Source: an uncultured Alistipes sp. (GTDB lineage: Bacteria > Bacteroidota > Bacteroidia > Bacteroidales > Rikenellaceae). Taken from it: 64,000 nucleotides of DNA. Location of the stretch: the NCBI GenBank assembly GCA_947177225.1, contig CAMWTS010000001.1, positions 62,001 to 126,000 of the forward strand. The letters run 5' to 3'. Both the position numbers and the translations under genes were made by a program. Under the pieces are notes generated by a model. That model made no database searches and had not been told where the DNA came from. It saw only the letters and a list, made by a program, of their open reading frames with translations. Below are positions 28,423 through 36,161 of the stretch, in pieces (position 1 is the first letter of the stretch; each line of letters opens with the position of its first letter).

Positions 28423-29079
28423 ATGGCAAACAACATATCGGCACCCATACCGGAAAAGACCGTAGAACGATTGAGCGAATATCGCCGCACATTGCTCTCT
28501 TGTCACCGACAGGGCATAACCCATATCTTTTCGCACGTGCTCGCCGGCATGCACGGCATCACGGCAGTACAAGTGCGTCGCGATCTGATGTTGATAGGAT
28601 TTTCAAGCGACACGAAAAAAGGGTATGATGTCAAGGTATTGATCGACTTCATAAACAACATACTCGACAGCGAAACGACAACCAACATCGCCATCATAGG
28701 TATGGGTCACCTGGCACAGGCCATCACCAAATATTTCAACAGCAAAGGACTCAAACTGCGCATTATAGCTTCGTTCGATGTCGATCCGGCCAAAGTAGGG
28801 CACATCATCGACGACATTCCGTGCTACCACATGGACCAGTTCGAAGACAAGGTGGAAAACCTCGATATCAGCATTGTAATCGTGTCGTCGCCGACGGAGG
28901 TCGCCACAGAGTTGGTCGTCCCCATTATCAATGCTGGCATCAAGGGTGTGTTGAACTTCACTTCCGTACCGCTCAACTTCCCGCAAGGTATCGTCGTCGA
29001 GAATTACGACATAACGACAATTCTCGAAAAGGTCGCATATTTTGTGAAGGTCAACGAAGAGAACAACAATAACAACTAA
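28423..29079 (+). CDS. rex: Redox-sensing transcriptional repressor Rex
   Basis: IPEKTVERLSEYRRTLL...THIFSHVLAGMHGITAVQVRRDLMLIGFSSDTKKGYDVKVL; NIAIIGMGHLAQAIT Rossmann motif. Confidence 0.94.
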   Translation: MANNISAPIPEKTVERLSEYRRTLLSCHRQGITHIFSHVLAGMHGITAVQVRRDLMLIGFSSDTKKGYDVKVLIDFINNILDSETTTNIAIIGMGHLAQAITKYFNSKGLKLRIIASFDVDPAKVGHIIDDIPCYHMDQFEDKVENLDISIVIVSSPTEVATELVVPIINAGIKGVLNFTSVPLNFPQGIVVENYDITTILEKVAYFVKVNEENNNNN

Positions 29080-29087
29080 CTACTGTC

Positions 29088-29825
29088 ATGCGAATACACT
29101 ACGGTTTCGACGACATTGCAACGATCGACGCACCGGTGGTCACACTCGGATCGTTCGACGGCGTGCATGGCGGGCATCGCGCACTGCTCGATGCAGTGAA
29201 GCGAATTGCCGCACAGACCGAAGGTCGAAGCGTGGTAATGACATTCGAGCCGCACCCCCGCATAGCATTGGGCACCGACAAAGGGCTTTCCCTTCTGACC
29301 ACAGTCGAGGAGAAAGCAATACTGCTCGAACGCGCCGGCATCGACGATATGATCGTAGTACCGTTCGACAGCAGATTCAGCAGCCAAAGCCACGACGAAT
29401 TTATTCGCAACTACATGATCGACAAGTTGCACATACGCGGTCTCGTCATAGGATACAACCACCGTTTCGGTCGTGGCAATGAAGGAAATTTCGACACGCT
29501 TTCACCGCTTGCCGCTCAATTCGGATTCACCCTGCACCGCGTAGAGCAATACACAGACGACAGTGCCAAAGTGAGCTCGACCGTCATACGCCGCCTGATC
29601 GGGAGCGGCGATATGAATTCGGCCGTTCGCATGCTCACACACCCGTATATAATAAAAGGTGTATGCCGCAACGGGCGTATAGCCGTCACCGACCGCTACA
29701 AGTTGCTGCCTCCCTCGGGAAGATATGCCGGCAGAATAGACGGCGAAGAGACCCGGATAGTTGTCGACGGCAGAGTTATAACAGCTGACATTGAAGATAA
29801 AGAAGCAATTATAGAGTTTATATAA
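29088..29825 (+). CDS. ribF: RibF-type FMN adenylyltransferase with truncated riboflavin-kinase region
   Basis: VVTLGSFDGVHGGHRALLDAV, VVMTFEPHPRIALG, GYNHRFGRGNEGNFDTL, SSTVIRRLIGSGDMNSA; only ~60 aa follow. Confidence 0.88.
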   Translation: MRIHYGFDDIATIDAPVVTLGSFDGVHGGHRALLDAVKRIAAQTEGRSVVMTFEPHPRIALGTDKGLSLLTTVEEKAILLERAGIDDMIVVPFDSRFSSQSHDEFIRNYMIDKLHIRGLVIGYNHRFGRGNEGNFDTLSPLAAQFGFTLHRVEQYTDDSAKVSSTVIRRLIGSGDMNSAVRMLTHPYIIKGVCRNGRIAVTDRYKLLPPSGRYAGRIDGEETRIVVDGRVITADIEDKEAIIEFI

Positions 29826-29829
29826 AGCT

Positions 29830-30237
29830 ATGATAAGCCACGACACAAAAATACGCGTACTCTACAAGCACACCGACCAGATGGGAGTAGTGCATCACTC
29901 GAACTACATCAATTTCTTTGAAGCGGCACGCACGGAACTGATGCGTGAGATAGGATTGACCTATGCCGAAGTAGAGCGGCGCGGCATAATGATGCCCATA
30001 CTCGACGTGCACATAAAATATCAGCAGCCGGCACGTTACGACGAAGTGATAACAGTCAGAGCCTCCATCGCGCAGATGCCTATGGCACGTGTCAATTTCG
30101 ATTACGAAGTTATCGGGGAAGACGGTCGCGCGATAGCAACGGGCAGCACGACTCTCGGATTTATAGACAGCCTCTCTCGCCGTCCGCAGCGAGCCCCGCA
30201 GTGGCTCGTAGAGGTATTGCGTCCACACGTAGAATAA
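29830..30237 (+). CDS. Acyl-CoA thioesterase, 4HBT/YbgC family
   Basis: IRVLYKHTDQMGVVHHSNYINFFEAARTELMREIGLTY. Confidence 0.9.
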   Translation: MISHDTKIRVLYKHTDQMGVVHHSNYINFFEAARTELMREIGLTYAEVERRGIMMPILDVHIKYQQPARYDEVITVRASIAQMPMARVNFDYEVIGEDGRAIATGSTTLGFIDSLSRRPQRAPQWLVEVLRPHVE

Positions 30238-30247
30238 CAGTAGCATT

Positions 30248-30898
30248 ATGGGCAACAGACTGTTTTGCAAAGTATTCACCATTGCATTTATAGCATTGGT
30301 TGCGGTATATGTCCTCTCATTTCACATCGATACCCCGTCGTGGTTCAGGCCATTTGCCAAGACCATGCCGGTGTTGTTCCTCAGCATGGCGACATGGCGG
30401 GCAGGCAATACCGGACGATGCCTGCCGCTCATTCCGCTGGCACTTCTGTTGTCGAGCATGGGCGATCTGGCAGGCGACCTGCACGCATTTCTATGGCAGA
30501 TAGGGTTGTTCGCAGCTGCACACACAGCCTATATCGTCGGCTTCATACGCAGATGCAACCCGACGAAAGCCTCGCGCACAGTGGCATCGGCATTGATATC
30601 ACTGTCGGCCGTACTCGGATCGTATATCATAAATCGCATACCGAGCCGAACAGAGAGCATATTCATCATAATCTACATAATCATTATAACCGCCATGGCC
30701 ATATCGGCCGTATTTCAGGACAGTCGTTACCGATGGTGGTATGCCGCTGCGGCAATAGTGTTCATCTTCTCCGATTCGTGCATAGCATGGAATCGCTATG
30801 TCGCGCACATACCGCACGCTACGGTGTGGATCATGTCGACATATTTTATCGCCCAATACACCATAGCCCGTCTCTATCTGGCAGAGAAACTGCGATAA
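30248..30898 (+). CDS. YhhN/TMEM86-family (lysoplasmalogenase-like) membrane protein
   Basis: FRPFAKTMPVLFLSM, LLLSSMGDLAGDL, multiple TM helices, IFSDSCIAWNRY. Confidence 0.78.
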   Translation: MGNRLFCKVFTIAFIALVAVYVLSFHIDTPSWFRPFAKTMPVLFLSMATWRAGNTGRCLPLIPLALLLSSMGDLAGDLHAFLWQIGLFAAAHTAYIVGFIRRCNPTKASRTVASALISLSAVLGSYIINRIPSRTESIFIIIYIIIITAMAISAVFQDSRYRWWYAAAAIVFIFSDSCIAWNRYVAHIPHATVWIMSTYFIAQYTIARLYLAEKLR

Positions 30899-30917
30899 AG
30901 AGAGCATTTAGATAATC

Positions 30918-31040
30918 CTTGCTCGGAGCCGAACAGATTCGAGCCGCGCCGAGGCAGGGCAGGGTGCAAGTCGTCGAACCTTCTCAACAGGCAAAACCCG
31001 CCTCGCCTGAACTGTGCCGAGGCGAAACCGGATCGAAAAA
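30918..31040. repeat. Two further members of the same intergenic repeat family
   Basis: 30918-30970 shares GAACAGATTC with the 40017 unit; 30979-31040 contains CTGTGCCGAGGCG, the reverse complement of CGCCTCGGCACAG in the 40017 unit. Confidence 0.55.
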
Positions 31041-31121
31041 TTCAGACTGGCATGACACTGCCGGCACGTGTTGTACGCGTGCTGACAGGTGCCGTATGTC
31101 AAAATGGCAGATGTTGGGCAG

Positions 31122-31137
31122 TGGCACACAGTTTGAT
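31122..31137 (+). promoter_or_regulatory. Sigma54-like -24/-12 element upstream of htpG
   Basis: TGGCAC-acagt-TTGAT; GG-N10-GA spacing, one mismatch in the invariant GC. Confidence 0.35.
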
Positions 31138-31187
31138 TGACAATGCTCTGTAACAGAGAACAAACAAATTATAACCACATAAAAGAT

Positions 31188-33248
31188 ATGAAAAGCGGAA
31201 AAATAGGGGTAACGACAGAAAATATATTCCCCGTAATCAAGAAGTTTCTTTATTCCGATCATGAAATTTTCCTTCGTGAGCTGGTATCCAATGCAGTCGA
31301 TGCCACGCAAAAATTGAAGACATTGTCGGCCAAGGGCGAAGCCAAAGGCGAGCTGGGCGATTTGACTATACGCATAGCCGTCGACGAGTCGGCCAAAACA
31401 CTCACCGTCACCGACCGCGGAATAGGCATGACAGCCGAAGAGGTCGACAAATACATCAATCAGATTGCATTCTCCGGAGCCGAGGAGTTTATGGCCAAGT
31501 ATAAGGATCAGGCCATCATCGGACACTTCGGTCTTGGCTTCTACTCATCGTTTATGGTTGCCGACAAGGTGGAGATCTTCACCCGCTCGTATCGCGAAGG
31601 TGCCAAAGCCGTACATTGGAGCTGCGAAGGATCGCCCGAATTCGAGATGGAGGAGACCGACGAGCAGCGCGACCGCGGAACCACCATCGTCCTGCATCTG
31701 TCGGAGGATTGCGCCGAATATTGCCAGAAAAGCAAGATCGACGAATTGTTGAAGAAATATTGTCGATTCCTGCCTGTCGCCATCGCATTCGGCAAGAAAA
31801 CAGAGTGGAAAGACGGCAAGTATGTCGACACCGACCAGGACAATATAATCAACGACACCGATCCGCTGTGGACACGCAAACCGACCGACATAACGGAGGA
31901 GCAGTACAAGGAGTTTTATCGCGAGCTGTATCCGATGAGCGACGATCCGCTGTTCTACATTCATCTCAATATAGACTATCCGTTCAACCTCACCGGCATT
32001 CTCTATTTCCCGAAGATACACAACAACTTCGAGATACAGAAAAACAAAATACAGCTCTATTCGAATCAGGTGTTCGTTACCGATCAGGTCGAGGGTATCG
32101 TTCCGGAATATCTGACGCTGCTGCACGGTGTGATCGACTCGCCAGATATTCCGCTCAACGTATCGCGCAGCTATCTGCAAAGCGACTCAAACGTCAAGAA
32201 GATATCCGGTTACATCACCCGCAAGGTAGCCGATCGTTTGCAGGAGCTGTTTTCGACCATGCGTGCCGACTACGAGCAGAAGTGGGACGACCTGAAAATA
32301 TTCATTCAATACGGTATTCTCACCGATGAGAAATTTGCCGAAAAGGCTCAGAGTTTCATGCTCTGGAAAAGCATCGAGGGCAAATACTACACCGGCGAAG
32401 AGTACGAAGAGAAGATCAAGGAGCAGCAGACCGACAAGAACGGCAATCTGATAGTGCTCTATGTCGACGATCCGGTAAGCAAGGATTCGTTCGTCGAAGC
32501 GGCCAAAGCCAAAGGTTACGATGTATTGGAGATGAACGGACAGCTCGACAACCACTATATCAACTGGTATGAGTCGAAACACGACAAGACACGCTTCGTG
32601 CGTGTCGACAGCGATGTGATCGACAAACTAATACAAAAGGAGCATACGCAAAGCATGTCGTTGAGCGAGGCTCAACAGCAGATCATGCGTCCGGTATTCG
32701 AAAGCCAGATGCCCAAGGACGACAAGATACACTATCATATATCGTTCGAGCCGATGTCGGCCGACGAGGCTCCCGTCGTAATCACCCAAAACGAATTCAT
32801 GCGACGCATGAAGGAGATGGCACAGGTCAGCGGCGGTTCTATGAGCCAGTTCTACGGACAGATGCCCGACAACTTCACCATCGCCGTCAACGGCAATCAC
32901 CCGATCGTGATCGACATATTGAGCGAGGTGGAGTCGGCCTACGGCGACAAGCTGCGCACCATAACCAAGAAGATCGATGCCGCAGTGGTCGAGGAGGGAC
33001 GCTTCAACGAAGTGGTCAAAGACAAGAAGGAGGAGGATCTCTCGCCCGAAGAGAAGACGACTCGCGACGAACTCGCCCAGAAAGTGCTCGACCTGCGCCA
33101 ACAGCGCGATACGCGTTTGCAGGAGATCGGCGCAGCCAACGGCAAAGTGCGTCAGATAATCGATCTGGCACTGCTCAGCAACGGCATGTTGAAGGGTAAA
33201 AACCTTTCGGATTTCATACAGCGCAGCATATCGCTCATAGAGAAATAG
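31188..33248 (+). CDS. htpG: Molecular chaperone HtpG (Hsp90)
   Basis: KIGVTTENIFPVIKKFLYSDHEIFLRELVSNAVDATQKLK; IGHFGLGFYSSFMVADKVEI. Confidence 0.97.
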   Translation: MKSGKIGVTTENIFPVIKKFLYSDHEIFLRELVSNAVDATQKLKTLSAKGEAKGELGDLTIRIAVDESAKTLTVTDRGIGMTAEEVDKYINQIAFSGAEEFMAKYKDQAIIGHFGLGFYSSFMVADKVEIFTRSYREGAKAVHWSCEGSPEFEMEETDEQRDRGTTIVLHLSEDCAEYCQKSKIDELLKKYCRFLPVAIAFGKKTEWKDGKYVDTDQDNIINDTDPLWTRKPTDITEEQYKEFYRELYPMSDDPLFYIHLNIDYPFNLTGILYFPKIHNNFEIQKNKIQLYSNQVFVTDQVEGIVPEYLTLLHGVIDSPDIPLNVSRSYLQSDSNVKKISGYITRKVADRLQELFSTMRADYEQKWDDLKIFIQYGILTDEKFAEKAQSFMLWKSIEGKYYTGEEYEEKIKEQQTDKNGNLIVLYVDDPVSKDSFVEAAKAKGYDVLEMNGQLDNHYINWYESKHDKTRFVRVDSDVIDKLIQKEHTQSMSLSEAQQQIMRPVFESQMPKDDKIHYHISFEPMSADEAPVVITQNEFMRRMKEMAQVSGGSMSQFYGQMPDNFTIAVNGNHPIVIDILSEVESAYGDKLRTITKKIDAAVVEEGRFNEVVKDKKEEDLSPEEKTTRDELAQKVLDLRQQRDTRLQEIGAANGKVRQIIDLALLSNGMLKGKNLSDFIQRSISLIEK

Positions 33249-33276
33249 GGTAGACCCGCCTCAGTGCGTTTCGCCG

Positions 33277-33312
33277 ATAGCCGCAAAACATCGTGTTTTG
33301 CGGCTATTTTAT
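33277..33312 (+). terminator. Intrinsic terminator after htpG
   Basis: ATAGCCGCAAAAC-atcgt-GTTTTGCGGCTAT followed by TTTATTA. Confidence 0.8.
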
Positions 33313-33404
33313 TATACATACGACGCAAATAGTCATACAAAAGAAAAATTTTGCGTATATTTGAAAAAGGAAACGAAACTAATTACTATATAACCAGACG
33401 CAAA

Positions 33405-34625
33405 ATGACAACTATTTTCGAGAAGACCGGATTGCCGCGTTCGCTCGCGTGGGGATTTCTGGGTGTGCTCGTCTTCATGATGGGCGACGGCATAGAGCAG
33501 ACTTGGCTCAGCAAATATATCGACTCTCATGGTCTCGATCCGGCTACGCTGTTCAGCATATACGGAATCACCATAGCCATTTCATCGTGGCTGTCGGGTG
33601 TCATAGCCGAGACATTCGGCATCAAACGCACCATGCTGTTAGGTTATCTGATCTACATGGTCGGCATGGCGGGCTTCGCCGGCATCGGCATGACCGACAT
33701 GAACTACACCACGCTAATCATAACCTACGCATTCAAGGGTCTGGGCTATCCGCTCTTCGCCTATACGTTCATGGTATGGATAACTTATCGCGTCGACAAG
33801 CAACGGCTAAGTTCGGCACAAGGGTGGTTCTGGTTTGTCTTCACCGGAGGCCTGAATGTGCTCGGAGCCTACTACGGAGTATTCGCCATGAAGCACATAG
33901 GTGTGGTACCGACGCTGTTCACTTCGCTCGTCTTCGCCTCGATAGGAGCGTTGTTCGCACTGTGGGTCAACCGGTGCGATGACGGCAATCTGTTCGACGA
34001 CCGCGACAAAGCCGAAACCGGAGGTTCGAAGTGGCGCGAACTGTTGCAAGGATTCGCAATCATGAAACGCGAACCCAAAGTGTTGATGGGAGGCATCGTA
34101 CGCATAATAAACACCACCTCTCAATTCGCGTTTGTGGTCTTCATGCCGCTGTATCTCAAAGACTACGGCATAGGCGATACGGAGTGGGCTTCGATATGGG
34201 GATCGATATTCATGTTCAACATCATATTCAACCTCGTATTCGGCATCGTCGGCGACCGCATAGGCTGGAACCGCACCATAATCTGGTTCGGCGGCGTGGG
34301 TTGCGCTCTCACCGTTTTGTTGTTCTACTACTCGCCTGCCATATGCAACAACTTCTGGTTCATACTCCTTGCAGGTATACTGTGGTGCGTGATGCTGGCC
34401 GGATATGTTCCGCTCAGCGCATTGGTGCCGTCGCTCGTCGAGAAGGAGAAAGGTGCTGCAGTATCAGTCTTGAATCTCGGTGCCGGTCTATCCACATTCG
34501 TCGGACCGCTGCTCGTCAAACTCCTCAAAGAGCCTATCGGCTACGAGGGAATAGCATGGACACTGGCCGGACTGTATCTCGCCAGCGCCGTGATGACGCA
34601 CTACATCACACCATCGCATAAATAG
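33405..34625 (+). CDS. MFS transporter, probably polyol permease-like (RbtT/DalT/CsbX type)
   Basis: 12 TM; WGFLGVLVFMMGDGIEQTWLSKYI, SWLSGVIAETFGIKRTMLLGYLIY. Confidence 0.75.
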   Translation: MTTIFEKTGLPRSLAWGFLGVLVFMMGDGIEQTWLSKYIDSHGLDPATLFSIYGITIAISSWLSGVIAETFGIKRTMLLGYLIYMVGMAGFAGIGMTDMNYTTLIITYAFKGLGYPLFAYTFMVWITYRVDKQRLSSAQGWFWFVFTGGLNVLGAYYGVFAMKHIGVVPTLFTSLVFASIGALFALWVNRCDDGNLFDDRDKAETGGSKWRELLQGFAIMKREPKVLMGGIVRIINTTSQFAFVVFMPLYLKDYGIGDTEWASIWGSIFMFNIIFNLVFGIVGDRIGWNRTIIWFGGVGCALTVLLFYYSPAICNNFWFILLAGILWCVMLAGYVPLSALVPSLVEKEKGAAVSVLNLGAGLSTFVGPLLVKLLKEPIGYEGIAWTLAGLYLASAVMTHYITPSHK

Positions 34626-34644
34626 CATAGTATTAAAACAAAAA

Positions 34645-34675
34645 TAACCCCGCCTGGAAATTGCAGGCGGGGTTA
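34645..34675. terminator. Hairpin terminator between convergent genes
   Basis: TAACCCCGCCTG-gaaattg-CAGGCGGGGTTA, 12-bp stem. Confidence 0.6.
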
Positions 34676-34703
34676 AATATTTCGTTCAGATTTCAATGCT
34701 TCA

Positions 34704-35459
34704 TTATTCAGCATCTGACTCCGGCATACATGCTTCGATCTCTTTCAAACGCTCTTCAAAATCTATATAACCCGACGATCTCGATGAACATAACAGTTTA
34801 TATAGTTTGATCTTATTTTTCACCTCCGCCAAACGCATACGCGCCTGCGCGCCATTAGCTTCCGACAAATAATCCATATCATCGAACAACTCCATTTGCA
34901 ATTCGGCCAACAACTTGCGCCGCTCAGATGCAGACATTTTCGCTATCTGACTCTCCGGCATACTCCCTAATTTCGATAACGAAGCATCTTCGATATCGGC
35001 AGATAGGTCAGCATCATTCGGATAAATATACTCTATAATTGTTCCCGAGGTAATAAATTGTCGTCTCCAATATATCGGAAAGAAGACAAACATATCTTGT
35101 CGGCGCGACACGACATTGATTATCGCCTGATTACTCTTCAATTCGGCATTCTCACACATATCCGCAAGCGCATTGGCCTCTCTCGACCACTTCCTCATGC
35201 CACCTATGCCAAATATATAGGTGGCTTTCGCACGACCTTCCGCATGACCAACGACTTTATAACCGGTTGCAGAGTCCTGCAAGCGATTGGGATCAATGTC
35301 CGAATGACCGACATAATTGGTCAATGTACAACCAGATAAAACCAATACTGCCAAAATAGCAGCAATCGACGAAACTTTTCGACAAACCGAATGCAGAGCC
35401 GAAGTTCCGGATATGCCAAAACAAGAAAAGGTGCGGGCATTTGAACGATAGTAATTCAT
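34704..35459 (-). CDS. Putative lipoprotein of unknown function
   Basis: 251 aa; lipobox AAILAVLVLSGCT after an unusually long n-region; RAKATYIFGIGGMRKWSREANALADM. Confidence 0.7.
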   Translation of the reverse strand: MNYYRSNARTFSCFGISGTSALHSVCRKVSSIAAILAVLVLSGCTLTNYVGHSDIDPNRLQDSATGYKVVGHAEGRAKATYIFGIGGMRKWSREANALADMCENAELKSNQAIINVVSRRQDMFVFFPIYWRRQFITSGTIIEYIYPNDADLSADIEDASLSKLGSMPESQIAKMSASERRKLLAELQMELFDDMDYLSEANGAQARMRLAEVKNKIKLYKLLCSSRSSGYIDFEERLKEIEACMPESDAE

Positions 35460-35500
35460 AACTTATTGTTTTGTACTGCCGACCCCGACCAGTTTACATA

Positions 35501-35725
35501 AAAAGAAAGTGTGGAGTCGATTGATTTATCCGTTTCGAGGTTCTGGAATACCCTGCCCAAATAAACAATACTCCACACCCGTATTGGGCATGAAGCATAA
35601 AGCCACATGTACAAGCCAATACAAGGTGACGAGTGTGTTGTTTCTTGGGCAATGAAATTTTCCAGATTTCGAAACAAGAAATATCAATACACTTTCATCA
35701 ATTATATGTCGTGACCTCAGGTCAC
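35501..35725 (-). ncRNA. Candidate structured RNA, rod-like (6S-RNA-like or leader RNA)
   Basis: Nine consecutive nested helices (55 bp) over 35506-35695; minus-strand -7 TAACTTTG at 35737-35730; closing stem followed by CUUUUU at 35505-35501. Confidence 0.6.
35711..35725. promoter_or_regulatory. Perfect 7-1-7 palindrome GTGACCTCAGGTCAC at the predicted start of the candidate RNA
   Basis: Lies directly downstream of the TAACTTTG -7 element on the minus strand. Confidence 0.5.
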
Positions 35726-35777
35726 ACTACAAAGTTATGAATTATTTTGGATTTTACACATATATCCAATATGCAAA

Positions 35778-35808
35778 ATATGGCCTGCGAGATTCGCAGG
35801 CCATATTC
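35778..35808 (-). terminator. Terminator of trxA
   Basis: AATATGGCCTGCGA-gat-TCGCAGGCCATATT, then T-rich on the minus strand. Confidence 0.75.
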
Positions 35809-35829
35809 GATTTGAGATAGCAAACCCAC

Positions 35830-36144
35830 TTACAGCAACACGTCGATCTTTGCTTTCAACGCATCTTTGGTCGCAGCACCGACATGCTTGTCGACCTGCT
35901 TGCCGTCTTTGAGGAAGACCAGAGTCGGGATATTGCGCACACCATATTGAGCAACGATGTCGTCGTTGGCATCTACATCGCACTTGCCGATGATTACCTT
36001 GCCGTCATACTCCTCAGCCAACTCGTCTACAATGGGAGCGATCATTCTGCACGGACCGCACCACTCTGCCCAAAAATCGATAACGACGGGCAAACCCTTA
36101 GCCAAAACCTCTTCGTAGTTCTCTTTTGTGATCTTTAATGCCAT
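35830..36144 (-). CDS. trxA: Thioredoxin
   Basis: MALKITKENYEEVL...VIDFWAEWCGPCRMIAPIVDELAEEYDGKVIIGKCDVDANDDI...GVRNIPTLVFLKDGK. Confidence 0.96.
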   Translation of the reverse strand: MALKITKENYEEVLAKGLPVVIDFWAEWCGPCRMIAPIVDELAEEYDGKVIIGKCDVDANDDIVAQYGVRNIPTLVFLKDGKQVDKHVGAATKDALKAKIDVLL

Positions 36145-36161
36145 AGCTCTAAACAATTTTA

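Noticed and set aside
34630-34680. GC-rich hairpin considered as a small RNA
   Set aside because: 12-bp stem between convergent genes is best explained as a terminator.
35456-35677. 73-aa minus-strand ORF in the trxA-lipoprotein gap
   Set aside because: Lies within the rod-forming RNA region; no signal of a real protein.
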